Position numbers and translations under genes: made by a program. From Nitrospira sp. (GTDB lineage Bacteria; Nitrospirota; Nitrospiria; Nitrospirales; Nitrospiraceae), in NCBI GenBank assembly GCA_016873515.1, contig VGXB01000014.1, forward strand, positions 1 to 47,274: a stretch of 47,274 nucleotides of DNA. The letters are read 5' to 3'. Shown here piece by piece: positions 27,601 through 36,891 of this stretch; position 1 is the stretch's first letter, and every line of letters begins with the position of its first letter. The notes beneath the pieces were generated by a model. That model saw only the letters and a list, made by a program, of their open reading frames with translations. It was not told the origin of the DNA and made no database searches.

Positions 27601-29430
27601 CTATTCTACCGTTACGCTCTTCGCAAGATTTCTTGGGTGATCCACATCCGCTCCGCGCAAGACGGCAATGTGATACGCCAGTAGCTGCAACGGAATCGTG
27701 AACAGAATCGGTGAGATCAACGGATGGGTCGCAGGAACCGTAAAGACCGCATCGGCGACTTTCCCCAGTTCACGCTCACCCTCCGCCACAAAGGCGATGA
27801 TCGGAGCGCGCCGCGCCTTGACTTCCATCAAATTACTCACCGTCTTTTCATAGAGCTGGTCGCGCGGCGCCAACACGACCACGGGCATGTCCTTATCAAT
27901 CAAAGCAATTGGGCCGTGCTTCATTTCCCCTGCTGCGTATCCCTCTGCATGAATATAGGAAATTTCCTTGAGCTTGAGCGAACCTTCCAGGGCGATCGGG
28001 TAATTGATGCCGCGCCCTAAGAACAAAAAGTTCCGCTTTTTATAATAGCGCTTGGCAATCGCGACGATTTCGGCTTCGCGTCCCAGGATGTGCTCGACGA
28101 AAGCCGGCAGCCGGACCAGCCGGTCCAGCCACGCCTTGCCATCCACACCTCTCATCACACCGCGAACCCTCGCCACATGCAGCGCGAGAAGATAGAGCGC
28201 GGTCAGCTGAGCGGTAAACGCTTTGGTCGACGCCACGCCGATTTCTGGCCCGCAGTGGGTATACAGCACGCCGTCCAATTCACGAGCCAATGTACTGCCG
28301 ACAACGTTGACGATCGAGATCGCTCGTGCACCTTTTCCCTTCGCTTCCCGCGCCGCGGCGAGCGTATCTGCCGTCTCTCCCGACTGCGAAATGGCGACGA
28401 ACACATCGTACTTGCCGATGAGCGGATTGCGATACCGAAACTCGCTCGCAATATCGACGTGCACGGGAATACGTGCCATTTCCTCCAGCAGATATTTCCC
28501 CACCAGGGCTGCATGCCAGGATGTTCCGCACGCCACGATCCAAATCCGTTCCGCGGCGGCGAATTCCTTGGGTGTCAACCCAATATCCGGCAAGTCTGCC
28601 TCGCCGGCTTCATATGAGTAGCGGCCGCGCATCGTATCGAGAATGGTTTGCGGCTGTTCGTGAATTTCTTTCATCATGAAATGTGGATGTCCGTTTTTCT
28701 CGACCGACGACGCATCCCATGTGATCCGGGTGGACTTTCGCGATACAGCATGCCCCTCGGCATCCATCAATTGCACTCGATCTTGGGTGACGACAGCCAG
28801 GTCTCCTTCTTCGAGATAGATGACCTCCCGCGTATAAGCCAGCATGGCCATAACATCCGACGCCACATACGATGCCTGCTTGGTCTTGCCCACCACCAAG
28901 GGGCATCCGGAACGAACCGCAATCACCGTCCCGGGCTCCCGCTCAGAAATGACGGCGAGCGCATAGCTGCCTCGCACCTCTTTCGTCGCCGACCGGACCG
29001 CCGCTGCCAACCCTTGCCCCTTGTTGAGATATTTGTCGATCAGGTGCGCGACCACTTCCGTATCGGTTTCGGACTGAAACCGATATCCAGTTTTTTCCAA
29101 CTCGTGCTTCAACGGCTGATAATTTTCGATGATTCCATTGTGGACCAGGACGCAGCCTTTTGAGCGATGCGGGTGCGCATTTTGCTCGGATGGTTTTCCA
29201 TGCGTGGCCCAGCGGGTGTGACCGATGCCGACCGTGCCCTTCAGCTCTTTCTCTTTGAGCGATTGTTGCAAGTTGACTAACTTGCCAACGCTCCGCCGGA
29301 TGGCGATCTTCTCTCCCTGCATCACGGCGACACCGGATGAGTCGTAGCCGCGATACTCCAGTTTGGTCAGGCCACCAACCAAGATCGGGACCGCATCCTG
29401 CGCGCCCACGTATCCGACAATGCCACACAT
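27601..29430 (-). CDS. glmS: Glucosamine-6-phosphate synthase
   Basis: GlmS converts fructose-6-phosphate and glutamine to glucosamine-6-phosphate, the first step to UDP-GlcNAc for peptidoglycan and LPS. The 609-aa length matches the standard enzyme. The N-terminal nucleophile Cys2 is in MCGIVGYVG, followed by glutaminase motifs GIGHTRWATHGKPSEQNAHP. The two SIS domains follow (CGTSWHAALVGKYL, SQSGETADT, STKAFTAQLTALYLLA), ending DVDHPRNLAKSVTVE. It begins 3 bp after glmU. No glmS ribozyme is expected or seen at this tight junction. Confidence 0.98.
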   Translation of the reverse strand: MCGIVGYVGAQDAVPILVGGLTKLEYRGYDSSGVAVMQGEKIAIRRSVGKLVNLQQSLKEKELKGTVGIGHTRWATHGKPSEQNAHPHRSKGCVLVHNGIIENYQPLKHELEKTGYRFQSETDTEVVAHLIDKYLNKGQGLAAAVRSATKEVRGSYALAVISEREPGTVIAVRSGCPLVVGKTKQASYVASDVMAMLAYTREVIYLEEGDLAVVTQDRVQLMDAEGHAVSRKSTRITWDASSVEKNGHPHFMMKEIHEQPQTILDTMRGRYSYEAGEADLPDIGLTPKEFAAAERIWIVACGTSWHAALVGKYLLEEMARIPVHVDIASEFRYRNPLIGKYDVFVAISQSGETADTLAAAREAKGKGARAISIVNVVGSTLARELDGVLYTHCGPEIGVASTKAFTAQLTALYLLALHVARVRGVMRGVDGKAWLDRLVRLPAFVEHILGREAEIVAIAKRYYKKRNFLFLGRGINYPIALEGSLKLKEISYIHAEGYAAGEMKHGPIALIDKDMPVVVLAPRDQLYEKTVSNLMEVKARRAPIIAFVAEGERELGKVADAVFTVPATHPLISPILFTIPLQLLAYHIAVLRGADVDHPRNLAKSVTVE

Positions 29431-29433
29431 GAC

Positions 29434-31011
29434 CTATTTCTTACCTTTTCTTGTTGGTGTGCGGCTCTTGGCCAGAGGCGATGGGCGAGCGGCAAGAGGT
29501 CGCCCCCCTTGCCGGCCATCGCTGCGCGCAAGCATGAGTCGTCGCTTGGCCGCCCAGTCTGCACGATTTTCTTGCGCGGTCCTGGCGATGGCCAAGGCAT
29601 CGGCCGGAATATCTTGCGTCACGGTTGTCCCTGCCGCAATCACCGCACCGGCTCCCACGGTTACCGGCGCCACTAACTGTGTATCGCTTCCCACAAACAC
29701 ATTGTCTCCGATCGTCGTGTGATGCTTATGCACTCCATCGTAATTACACGTAATTGTCCCGGCACCGATATTGACACCCTTACCGATCGTCGCGTCACCA
29801 AGATAGCTTAGGTGATTGGCCTTGGCCCCCTCTCCAAGATCCGTTTTCTTCATTTCGACGAAGTTGCCGACCTTGGCCTTTCGCCGCACCGATACACCAG
29901 ACCGGAGGTGGACAAAGGGACCCAGCACCGCATCGTCCTCGATCACTGAGTCGCGGAGCACGCAATGGTCCAAAATTTCCACGCGATCACCCAACCGGCA
30001 ATCAGTCAGCCGCGAGTGAGACCGGAGCACGCAATCTTCACCGACCTGGGTCATGCCTTCAAGGGTTACGTAGGGATGGAGAACCGTGTCTCTCCCCACC
30101 GCCACACCCGCGTCGAGCCAGACAGAAGCTGGGTCCAACATCGTCACACCCGCGTCGAGCCACCGTTCACGCACCTGCTGTCGAATGACCTGCTCCGCCG
30201 CTGCCAACTGCCGCCGGGTATTCACACCTAAGCCTTCGTCAGGGTCTTGCAACGTCACGGCGACAACCTTCTGCCGCTGCGTCACCGCCATCCGCACAAT
30301 ATCGGTGAGATAGTACTCACCCTGCACATTGTGCGGTTCCAATTTGTCCAGTGCGGCAAAGAGAAACTCGCCGGACACCACGTAGGTCCCCACATTGATT
30401 TCCTTGACGGCCCGTTCAGCCGGCGCCGCGTCCCGATCTTCGACGATCTTGAGCACCTCCGATGAAGCCAGTCCACCCTGATGGCCGCCGTCCGGCTGCC
30501 GGCGGATGACACGGCCATAGCCGGCGGGGTCATCTAGCGACGCCGTCAAGATCGTCACCGTCGCTCCCTCCGATTGGTGAGCTCGCAAAAGTTCGCGCAC
30601 CGTCCGTTCTTTCAGCAACGGAGTATCGCCATTCAAAATCAAATAATTCGTCGCACGCGGTTCCTTGGCGCGGGTAAACACCGGACGACTTTGGAGCACG
30701 GCGTGGCCCGTCCCCTGTTGTACCGTCTGTTCCACGACAGCAATCGATTCAGTCCCCGCTCTTCCCGCGATTCCCGCTTGAATTACCTGTCGAACATCCT
30801 CGGCCTGATGACCGACCACAACCACAATCCTGTGTCCGGCCACCCGCAATGCCAGATCGACGGCGAACAGCACCATCGGGCGGCCGGCCACATGATGCAG
30901 CACCTTTGCACGTTTGGACCTCATACGTGTGCCCAGGCCGGCAGCCATCACAACCACGCCAAGGCCCTGAAGCTGGGAGGCGTTTGAATGCTTGTTCGTT
31001 GGTCGTTTCAT
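29434..31011 (-). CDS. glmU: Bifunctional GlmU (GlcN-1-P acetyl-/uridyltransferase)
   Basis: GlmU acetylates glucosamine-1-phosphate and then forms UDP-GlcNAc. The N-terminal uridyltransferase domain has VVVMAAGLGTRMRSKRAKVL (about residues 18-37) and LILNGDTPLL. The C-terminal left-handed beta-helix acetyltransferase has hexapeptide repeats, VGNFVEMKKTDLGEGAKANH, SYLGDATIGKGVNIGAGTI and TCNYDGVHKHHT. From ATG 31011 it is 525 aa, about 70 more than E. coli GlmU. The excess includes a basic Arg/Lys/Pro-rich tail of about 45 residues. It is the upstream partner of glmS, with a 3-bp gap. Confidence 0.97.
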   Translation of the reverse strand: MKRPTNKHSNASQLQGLGVVVMAAGLGTRMRSKRAKVLHHVAGRPMVLFAVDLALRVAGHRIVVVVGHQAEDVRQVIQAGIAGRAGTESIAVVEQTVQQGTGHAVLQSRPVFTRAKEPRATNYLILNGDTPLLKERTVRELLRAHQSEGATVTILTASLDDPAGYGRVIRRQPDGGHQGGLASSEVLKIVEDRDAAPAERAVKEINVGTYVVSGEFLFAALDKLEPHNVQGEYYLTDIVRMAVTQRQKVVAVTLQDPDEGLGVNTRRQLAAAEQVIRQQVRERWLDAGVTMLDPASVWLDAGVAVGRDTVLHPYVTLEGMTQVGEDCVLRSHSRLTDCRLGDRVEILDHCVLRDSVIEDDAVLGPFVHLRSGVSVRRKAKVGNFVEMKKTDLGEGAKANHLSYLGDATIGKGVNIGAGTITCNYDGVHKHHTTIGDNVFVGSDTQLVAPVTVGAGAVIAAGTTVTQDIPADALAIARTAQENRADWAAKRRLMLARSDGRQGGRPLAARPSPLAKSRTPTRKGKK

Positions 31012-31024
31012 CGCGAGATGCTCG

Positions 31025-31738
31025 CTACGCGATCGGTACGCCCGCGTTTGGCTGCTTGACTTGGCTCCACTTGGCATCCCGATTAAGCAGCGGTGCCAGT
31101 GGAGTGGACGGAGAATAAAGGCCTCCGGACACGATCAATTTCATCGCCTCATCCACGCTGATATCGACCGATGTGACTTCTCGTTCGGGGACCAAGAGAA
31201 AATATCCGGAGGTCGGGTTGGGCGAGGTCGGCACATAGACATGAATCAGCGGCTCTTGGCCCAACACCGACGACTCGCTTTTCGTCACGCCAGTCACGAA
31301 CGCAAAACAGTAGTGGCCGTTTTTGGGAAATTGGATCAACACGACACGGCGATAGGACTCTCGATCGGAGAACGACAGGATGTCCATCATCGACTTGATT
31401 GTCGAGTAGATCCCCCGGACCAACGGCAGGCGATTCACCCAATCTTCCCAAATCTTAACGATCGCCCGCCCCATGAAATTGGCGGTGAGTACTCCCATCG
31501 AAAAGATCAAAATAATGAGCAGCGCAATACCGATTCCAGGCACATAATGGTTGGGAGCCCACCGGGCAAGGATATCGCCTAAGATCCCATCCATCGTGAC
31601 GAACAACGTCTTCAGAATAAGGACCGTGCCCCAGATCGGGATCACCACCAGAAGGCCGGTCAGAAAATAGCGCTTTAACGCGGTTTTTAGCATTCGTTGG
31701 GGCCGTGAACGAGCCCGGATATTGTGCAGGCTCATCAT
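31025..31738 (-). CDS. DUF502 family membrane protein
   Basis: The 237-aa protein has two N-terminal transmembrane helices (about residues 25-48 and 69-92) and a soluble C-terminal part. It carries the DUF502 signatures LTGLLVVIPIWGTVLIL, LPLVRGIYSTIKSMMDI, FPKNGHYCFAFVTG and VYVPTSPNPTSGYFLLVP. The family is widespread in the inner membrane with no established function. It ends 13 bp before glmU. The start is uncertain: ATG at 31738, 31735 or 31693, none with a good ribosome-binding site. Confidence 0.9.
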   Translation of the reverse strand: MMSLHNIRARSRPQRMLKTALKRYFLTGLLVVIPIWGTVLILKTLFVTMDGILGDILARWAPNHYVPGIGIALLIILIFSMGVLTANFMGRAIVKIWEDWVNRLPLVRGIYSTIKSMMDILSFSDRESYRRVVLIQFPKNGHYCFAFVTGVTKSESSVLGQEPLIHVYVPTSPNPTSGYFLLVPEREVTSVDISVDEAMKLIVSGGLYSPSTPLAPLLNRDAKWSQVKQPNAGVPIA

Positions 31739-31916
31739 ACAGATTTTTTTGCCGGCTCCGCAAGCCTTTTCTTGTTATTTTCAATGAGTTAGCCATTCTG
31801 ACCCGGCCTAACGGCCGATACCACTACGCTTTCGTCCTCCTTGCTATTCACGACAGCCTGGCATAGGATCCCACCCCGACTATTGCCCCAGTTACTGCCC
31901 CATTCAGGAGCTCCTA

Positions 31917-32591
31917 TTGCTCTCACGATCGCGGCGCGTTCCAGGCGTCTTCATGACACTCGAAGGAGGCGACGGCAGCGGGAAAACCACGCAGGCCGTT
32001 CGCCTGTGCCAATCGTTGACTGCGCGAGGCTACACCGTCCTACAGACGAGAGAACCAGGGGGAACGCTGGTCGCTGAGCGATTGCGCAGCATTCTGCTCG
32101 AGCGATCGGCTGAACCACTGGCGCCGGAAACGGAAACACTGATCATTCTCGCCGCTCGCCGCCAGCATGCTGATCAGGTCATCCGCCCCGCCCTTGCGCG
32201 GGGCGCGCTGGTCATCTGCGACCGGTTCTCGGATTCCACAATGGCTTATCAAGGATATGCACGAGGGCTCGACCTGAAAGTTCTGAAGAGGTTGAACGAC
32301 TGGGCGACAGGAGGGCTCACCCCGCACCTCACTCTGCACTTCGACCTTCCAGTGGCCACCGGCCTCACACGGCGACGCCGTGAGGCTCTGTCAGAAAATC
32401 GTCTTGACCTGGAAACTACACGGTTTCACGCCAAAGTCCGCGCCGGCTTCCTAGCCTTGGCCAAACGTGAACCGCGCCGGATTAAAACGATCGACGCTCG
32501 GCAATCACCGGAGGCCATCGCGTTGCAAGTGGAAACCCTGGTACTGAAACGACTCGGATCGTTGCGATTTAACCCCACAAACCACCAATAA
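31917..32591 (+). CDS. tmk: Thymidylate kinase
   Basis: Tmk phosphorylates dTMP to dTDP. The P-loop is FMTLEGGDGSGKTTQAVRL (about residues 12-30). The DR-x motif VICDRFSDSTMAYQGYARGL follows near residue 100, and the LID region has TGLTRRR. The 224-aa frame starts with TTG at 31917, preceded by CAGGAG at good spacing. The ATG at 31953 lies within the conserved beta-1 strand and has no ribosome-binding site, so I prefer the TTG. It is first in the tmk-holB-metG run and divergent from the DUF502 gene. Confidence 0.95.
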   Translation: MLSRSRRVPGVFMTLEGGDGSGKTTQAVRLCQSLTARGYTVLQTREPGGTLVAERLRSILLERSAEPLAPETETLIILAARRQHADQVIRPALARGALVICDRFSDSTMAYQGYARGLDLKVLKRLNDWATGGLTPHLTLHFDLPVATGLTRRRREALSENRLDLETTRFHAKVRAGFLALAKREPRRIKTIDARQSPEAIALQVETLVLKRLGSLRFNPTNHQ

Positions 32592-32593
32592 CC

Positions 32594-33622
32594 ATGCCAT
32601 TTCACGACATCACCGGCCACGAACGGCCAATTACATTGCTGAAAGCCGCGCTGAAACAGGCGCGATTGGCCCATGCCTACCTCTTCCACGGCGAAGCAAA
32701 TATCGGCAAGTTTTTGGCCGCTACGAGGTTTGCGCAAACGTTGAATTGTGAGCACGCAGAGTCCATAGATGATCAGGACTGTTGCGGCCATTGCCGCGCC
32801 TGTATTCAGATTGCCGCTCGGACGCACCCCGACTATTTTGTGATCGAGCCAGATCGGGAATTGGCAGTTCCGCAAATCAAGATCGAGCAGGTGCGCGAGA
32901 TCACACAACAGATCATCTACCGACCACTCATGGGCGAACGTAAGATCTGCCTGATCGACGACGCCGACCGCCTGACGGTCGGCGCCGCCAATGCCCTCCT
33001 CAAAACGCTGGAGGAACCACCGGGACATGGCCTGTTCATCTTGATCTCCAGCCGTCCGCAGGCCCTGCCGATCACCATTCGATCCCGCTGCCAGTCCTTG
33101 CGGTTCGCGCCGCCCGCGCAGACGCAGGTGGAAGCCGCGATCATTCTGAAACGCGAGCTTCCCCCGGCGGAGTCTCGCTTTCTGGCACTGGTCACTGAAG
33201 GGCGTATCGGGGAAGCGCTGACGCTGGAGGTAGCCAACGTACGTGCGCAACAGCGTGAATGCCTCGATCTCGTCGCTCCGAACACCCTGAAATCCATCTC
33301 CGCTATTTTGACAGTGGCGGAGAGTTTGGCCAAAGCCGACCGTGGCGCCGAAATCCTCACCTGGCTCAACCGGTGGATTCGTGATCTCGTCATTGTCATC
33401 ACTGGCGGTGATCAGAAACACTTGCTCCATCTTGACCAACTGGATCAACTCCGCCAGTACGCCCAACATACTGACCTCGAGGCATTGTTGGATCTGCTGA
33501 ACGACATCGAGCGCACAGAACAGCAGGCCACCCGTCATCTCAATCTCCACATGGCGCTCGAAAACATCTTGCTCCGCCTGCGAGAGGCCTCAGGGTTCAC
33601 CAAAGCGGCGATGCCTGCCTAG
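32594..33622 (+). CDS. holB: DNA polymerase III delta-prime subunit
   Basis: HolB is part of the clamp loader. The 342-aa AAA+ protein has HAYLFHGEANIGKFLAA at the P-loop position; the usual Ser/Thr after GK is Phe, as tolerated in delta-prime, which need not bind ATP. A zinc module follows (CCGHCRACIQIAARTHPD). The sensor and SRC-like region reads CLIDDADRLTVGAANALLKT, LEEPPGHGLFILIS and TIRSRCQSLRF. Its ATG follows the tmk stop after two bases. tmk-holB is a classic pair. Confidence 0.93.
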   Translation: MPFHDITGHERPITLLKAALKQARLAHAYLFHGEANIGKFLAATRFAQTLNCEHAESIDDQDCCGHCRACIQIAARTHPDYFVIEPDRELAVPQIKIEQVREITQQIIYRPLMGERKICLIDDADRLTVGAANALLKTLEEPPGHGLFILISSRPQALPITIRSRCQSLRFAPPAQTQVEAAIILKRELPPAESRFLALVTEGRIGEALTLEVANVRAQQRECLDLVAPNTLKSISAILTVAESLAKADRGAEILTWLNRWIRDLVIVITGGDQKHLLHLDQLDQLRQYAQHTDLEALLDLLNDIERTEQQATRHLNLHMALENILLRLREASGFTKAAMPA

Positions 33623-33658
33623 CTTTCGATCTTTCGAACCTGGTATCTTTCCTCGGCT

Positions 33659-35650
33659 ATGAGTCAGTCCAACACCTTCTACATCACCACGCCGATTTAC
33701 TACGTCAACGATGTTCCGCACATCGGTCACGCCTACACAACGATCGCCGCCGACATTCTTGCGCGATATTGGCGTTTGCGGGGGCGCGACGTGTTTTTCC
33801 TGACTGGCCTGGATGAGCATGGGCAGAAAGTGCAACAAGCCGCCGCCAGGGCCAGCATCGCTCCGCAGGTCCATTGCGATAGGCTCGCCCCGCAATTTCA
33901 GGACCTGTGGAAACGGCTGAACATCTCCAACGACGCCTTCATCAGAACGAGCGACGCTCAGCACACGCGAATTGTCCAACGATATCTTCACGAGCTGTTC
34001 GACAGGCAGCTGATATACAAAGCCGACTACTCAGGCTGGTATTGCACGTTCGATGAGCGATTCTGGACCGAAAAAGACGTAGCCGACGGCCTCTGCCCCG
34101 ACTGCAAACGTCCGGTGGAACAACTCAGCGAGCATAATTATTTTTTCAAGATGGGGCAATACCAAGATCGGCTGATCGACCACATCAAGAAGCACGATCG
34201 GTTTATCCGTCCCGAATCGCGCCGCAATGAAGTGTTGGGATTTCTCCAGACACAGAAGCTCGGCGACCTGTCGATCTCCAGACCAAAATCCAGACTCTCT
34301 TGGGGAATCGAACTACCCTTTGACAACGACTATGTCACCTACGTCTGGTTTGATGCGCTGGTGAACTATATCTCCGCCCTGGAATACCTCCCCAGAGAAA
34401 AACCCATTGGTAATCGCTTCTGGCCGGCCAATGTCCACTTCGTTGGGAAAGACATTCTGACGACTCACGCCGTCTACTGGTCCACCATGCTGATGGCCTT
34501 GAAGATGCCCCTGCCAGAAACGATTTTCGCCCATGGGTGGTGGACGGTGGGTGGCGAGAAGATGTCGAAAAGCCGCGGTAACGTCGTCGATCCGAACAAG
34601 ATGGTGGAAACCTACGGTGTCGATGCCTTCCGCTATTTTCTGCTTCGCGAAGTACCGTTTGGGCAGGATGGTGACTTCTCACAATCCGCCATGGCCACAA
34701 GTATCAACAGCGACTTAGCCAACGGCATCGGTAATTTATTGAGCCGCACCCTCACCATGATTGCACGATTCGCCGGCGGTACGATTCCGGCCGACGACCT
34801 GCCTGCGCTCCCAGAGGTGGAATCCAAGATTGCACAGCTCTCCACGCAATTGCCGGCCGTGATCGAGCAAGGATTTACCGCTCTGACCTTTCGCGAAAAT
34901 CTCCAAGTACTCCGGGAATTGATCGGACTCTGCGATGAATACATCGACAAGACCGCCCCATGGAAATTGGCCAAGAATCCAGACGATCAGGGGCGCCTCA
35001 ACACCGTGTTCAATACAACCGCGCGGGCGCTGCGGCTCTTATCGGTTCTCCTCTATCCGTATATGCCACAAACCGCGGCGAAACTTGCCCAACAGCTTGG
35101 GCTTGCGCTGGATTTTTCCAAGCCATTACCTGAAGAGACCTATCAATGGGATGCCCCGATAGCCGGCACACGCATCTGCAAAGGTCCGGGGCTCTTCCCA
35201 CGCATCGAGTCAACACTGCAAGGAGATAAACCCATGAGTGCCGCACCGATTCCACCGCAACCAAATCCTGTTATGCACGCAGCGACGCCTATAGCCCCTA
35301 GCCCCGGACCTCATGCCCCTGCTTCAACACAGATCACCATCGACGAGTTCATGAAGATCCAGCTAAAAACAGCCAAAGTGCTGACTGCAGAGCGCGTGCC
35401 AAAATCTGAAAAGCTGCTCAAGCTGCACGTCTCACTTGGTACAGAGCAACGGCAGATCGTCGCGGGCATCGGCAAGCAGTATGAGCCGGAGACGCTGGTG
35501 GGCAAGACCATTGTGATCGTGGCCAACCTGAAACCAGCAAAATTGATGGGTATCGAATCGCAAGGGATGGTTCTGGCCGCAGGTGACAGCGAAGTGCGTG
35601 GCCTCGCCACTATTCTGGAAGAAGTCGAGCCCGGCACCACAGTGAAATGA
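33659..35650 (+). CDS. metG: Methionine--tRNA ligase
   Basis: MetRS charges tRNA-Met. The 663-aa class I synthetase has the HIGH motif in PHIGHAYTTIAAD (about residue 21), a zinc knuckle region (CTFDERFWTEKDVADGLCPDC), WFDALVNYISALEY, and the KMSKSRGNVVDP loop (about residues 301-312). A C-terminal EMAP-II/Trbp-like tRNA-binding domain follows a Pro-rich linker from about residue 555 (IQLKTAKVLTAERVPKSEKL, ESQGMVLAA). It lies 36 bp downstream of holB and overlaps the next gene by four bases. Confidence 0.97.
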   Translation: MSQSNTFYITTPIYYVNDVPHIGHAYTTIAADILARYWRLRGRDVFFLTGLDEHGQKVQQAAARASIAPQVHCDRLAPQFQDLWKRLNISNDAFIRTSDAQHTRIVQRYLHELFDRQLIYKADYSGWYCTFDERFWTEKDVADGLCPDCKRPVEQLSEHNYFFKMGQYQDRLIDHIKKHDRFIRPESRRNEVLGFLQTQKLGDLSISRPKSRLSWGIELPFDNDYVTYVWFDALVNYISALEYLPREKPIGNRFWPANVHFVGKDILTTHAVYWSTMLMALKMPLPETIFAHGWWTVGGEKMSKSRGNVVDPNKMVETYGVDAFRYFLLREVPFGQDGDFSQSAMATSINSDLANGIGNLLSRTLTMIARFAGGTIPADDLPALPEVESKIAQLSTQLPAVIEQGFTALTFRENLQVLRELIGLCDEYIDKTAPWKLAKNPDDQGRLNTVFNTTARALRLLSVLLYPYMPQTAAKLAQQLGLALDFSKPLPEETYQWDAPIAGTRICKGPGLFPRIESTLQGDKPMSAAPIPPQPNPVMHAATPIAPSPGPHAPASTQITIDEFMKIQLKTAKVLTAERVPKSEKLLKLHVSLGTEQRQIVAGIGKQYEPETLVGKTIVIVANLKPAKLMGIESQGMVLAAGDSEVRGLATILEEVEPGTTVK

Positions 35651-36489
35651 GCCCGTTCCGTCTAACGCTGGTCCTGCTGTCCTGCCTTTTCTTTCCTCCA
35701 CACGGCTTCTCCGGCCCGGTTGATCTAGCCCCTCTGCCCCCCGTACAACTGACTACACCACAACCGACCAAGATCATAGTTCGGGTCGTGGCTCATGGAG
35801 CAATGGTGTTAGGAAGTGACGTCGGCGGCGCCCGCATCACGATTACAGACGTCGCGAACGGAGAGGTCCTTGCCACCGGCCTCCAGCAAGGCGAGGCTGG
35901 CGACCAAAATCAAATCATGCGCACCCCTCGCATGATGGACGAACCGCAGTACAGCGCCCGCGCCTCCGCCTCGTTTACCACGACATTGAATCTGACTCAC
36001 CCCACGCTCGTGGATATTACCGCAGAAGGTCCCCTGGCCTATCCCGCAGCAGCCCAGCGCGCAAGCCAGCGGGTCTGGCTCATCCCAGGACAAGATATGA
36101 CCAACGATGGCCTCGTGCTCGCCTTACATGGGTATATCGTCCAGATTGAGCACCCCACGCCCCATAAGCCCCTCATCGCCCGGGACGACGTCGTCTTGCG
36201 CGCGTCGATTCGTACCTTGTCCGGCTCATTGGTGCGGCCGCACGGCGATTGGGACTCCAGAAAAATCCACATCTATGGCGAAGTGCGGATCGGCAATCGC
36301 GTCCACGAGCGATTGCAGATGTTCTACAGCGGCCGGAACGCCGAATTTGAAGCTCCGTTCTTCGTCCCGCTCTTCAATGACGCACCGAATAGCCTCACCC
36401 TGCGCGTCATCGTCGCGGATCCAGCCGGTGGAAATTTCGGTATTGGAGATGCCACGTTTCCCATACTCATCGAACGGCCTGAATACTAA
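35647..36489 (+). CDS. Exported hypothetical protein
   Basis: The 280-aa product has a signal peptide (about residues 1-22) and a beta-rich mature part. RVVAHGAMVLGSDVGGARIT resembles a small carboxypeptidase-regulatory/transthyretin-like strand pattern, and later segments (HGDWDSRKIHIYGEVRIGNR) are also beta-like. No enzyme motif is seen. The ATG overlaps the metG stop (ATGA), so it is translated with metG although functionally unrelated. No named family is recognised. Confidence 0.8.
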   Translation: MSPFRLTLVLLSCLFFPPHGFSGPVDLAPLPPVQLTTPQPTKIIVRVVAHGAMVLGSDVGGARITITDVANGEVLATGLQQGEAGDQNQIMRTPRMMDEPQYSARASASFTTTLNLTHPTLVDITAEGPLAYPAAAQRASQRVWLIPGQDMTNDGLVLALHGYIVQIEHPTPHKPLIARDDVVLRASIRTLSGSLVRPHGDWDSRKIHIYGEVRIGNRVHERLQMFYSGRNAEFEAPFFVPLFNDAPNSLTLRVIVADPAGGNFGIGDATFPILIERPEY

Positions 36490-36502
36490 ATTGTGCACAA
36501 TT
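36489..36502. promoter_or_regulatory. 14-bp perfect palindrome AATTGTGCACAATT
   Basis: This self-complementary 14-mer begins at the last base of the stop codon at 36487-36489 and opens an AT-rich gap ahead of the COG0523 GTPase gene. A perfect dyad of this length is operator-like, but its 14-bp hairpin potential is poor and no T-run follows. Confidence 0.35.
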
Positions 36503-36548
36503 GTGTTATTAAGAAGTTACATTAAGTACAGACTATAAGTTTTTGTTT

Positions 36549-36563
36549 TTATAATATTATAAT
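36549..36563. promoter_or_regulatory. Palindrome TTATAATATTATAA with overlapping -10 boxes
   Basis: 36549-36562 is a perfect 14-bp palindrome. Two consensus TATAAT hexamers overlap it (36550-36555 and 36558-36563). Clear -35 elements are not visible. An AT-rich dyad placed on a -10 element is the usual arrangement of Fur/Zur-family operators, and the core resembles the gammaproteobacterial Zur box core. It is the best operator candidate for the downstream COG0523 gene at 36892. Confidence 0.4.
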
Positions 36564-36662
36564 CTTGTGCGTGGACTCGAATATTGGCTATGAAGCCACG
36601 CCTGGTCATCTTCACCGCCACGCCTGATCGATGGGACAGACTCCTCCCTGGATCTACTGCAC

Positions 36663-36815
36663 GTGATCCAACCCCGCATTACCGTGGATTTTGGCATCAA
36701 ATACATGCCCATTCAGCTGAAAACCGTGTGTTGCGAACCCGACGACATCCATTGCGCTCTCCGCAAACTAACTGACCACCATCACAAAGCCAGCATGTTT
36801 GCGGATCACCATTAG
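36663..36815 (+). CDS. His/Cys-rich 50-aa mini-ORF upstream of COG0523 gene
   Basis: From GTG 36663 a 50-codon frame reads MIQPRITVDFGIKYMPIQLK, then a segment with CC and a third Cys, and ends KLTDHHHKASMFADHH: three Cys and six His in the last 28 residues. It ends 76 bp before the CobW-type GTPase gene on the same strand. The frame is open for about 24 codons further upstream without an ATG, and another frame at 36584-36660 (KPRLVIFTATPDRWDRLL) also looks protein-like, so a frameshifted longer gene is possible. No ribosome-binding site is convincing. Function unknown; a metal-binding peptide is the inference. Confidence 0.33.
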   Translation: MIQPRITVDFGIKYMPIQLKTVCCEPDDIHCALRKLTDHHHKASMFADHH

Positions 36816-36891
36816 CCTTTTCAGCAAGCGCTTCTCCCGGTACAATACGACCGTCGGCTCTCAATGAGCTTCTATCTCAACTGGACTAGCC

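Noticed and set aside
32426-33550. 374-codon minus-strand frame opposite tmk/holB
   Set aside because: Antisense to two well-supported genes with no recognisable domain.
32594-33622. Degenerate Walker A in holB as a sign of decay
   Set aside because: Delta-prime subunits often lack ATP-binding residues; the rest of the protein is intact.
36584-36775. 63-codon plus-strand frame starting TTG-GCT-ATG-AAG
   Set aside because: Only its first 20 or so codons look protein-like and no homolog is recognised; it is mentioned only as a possible part of a frameshifted gene with the mini-ORF.
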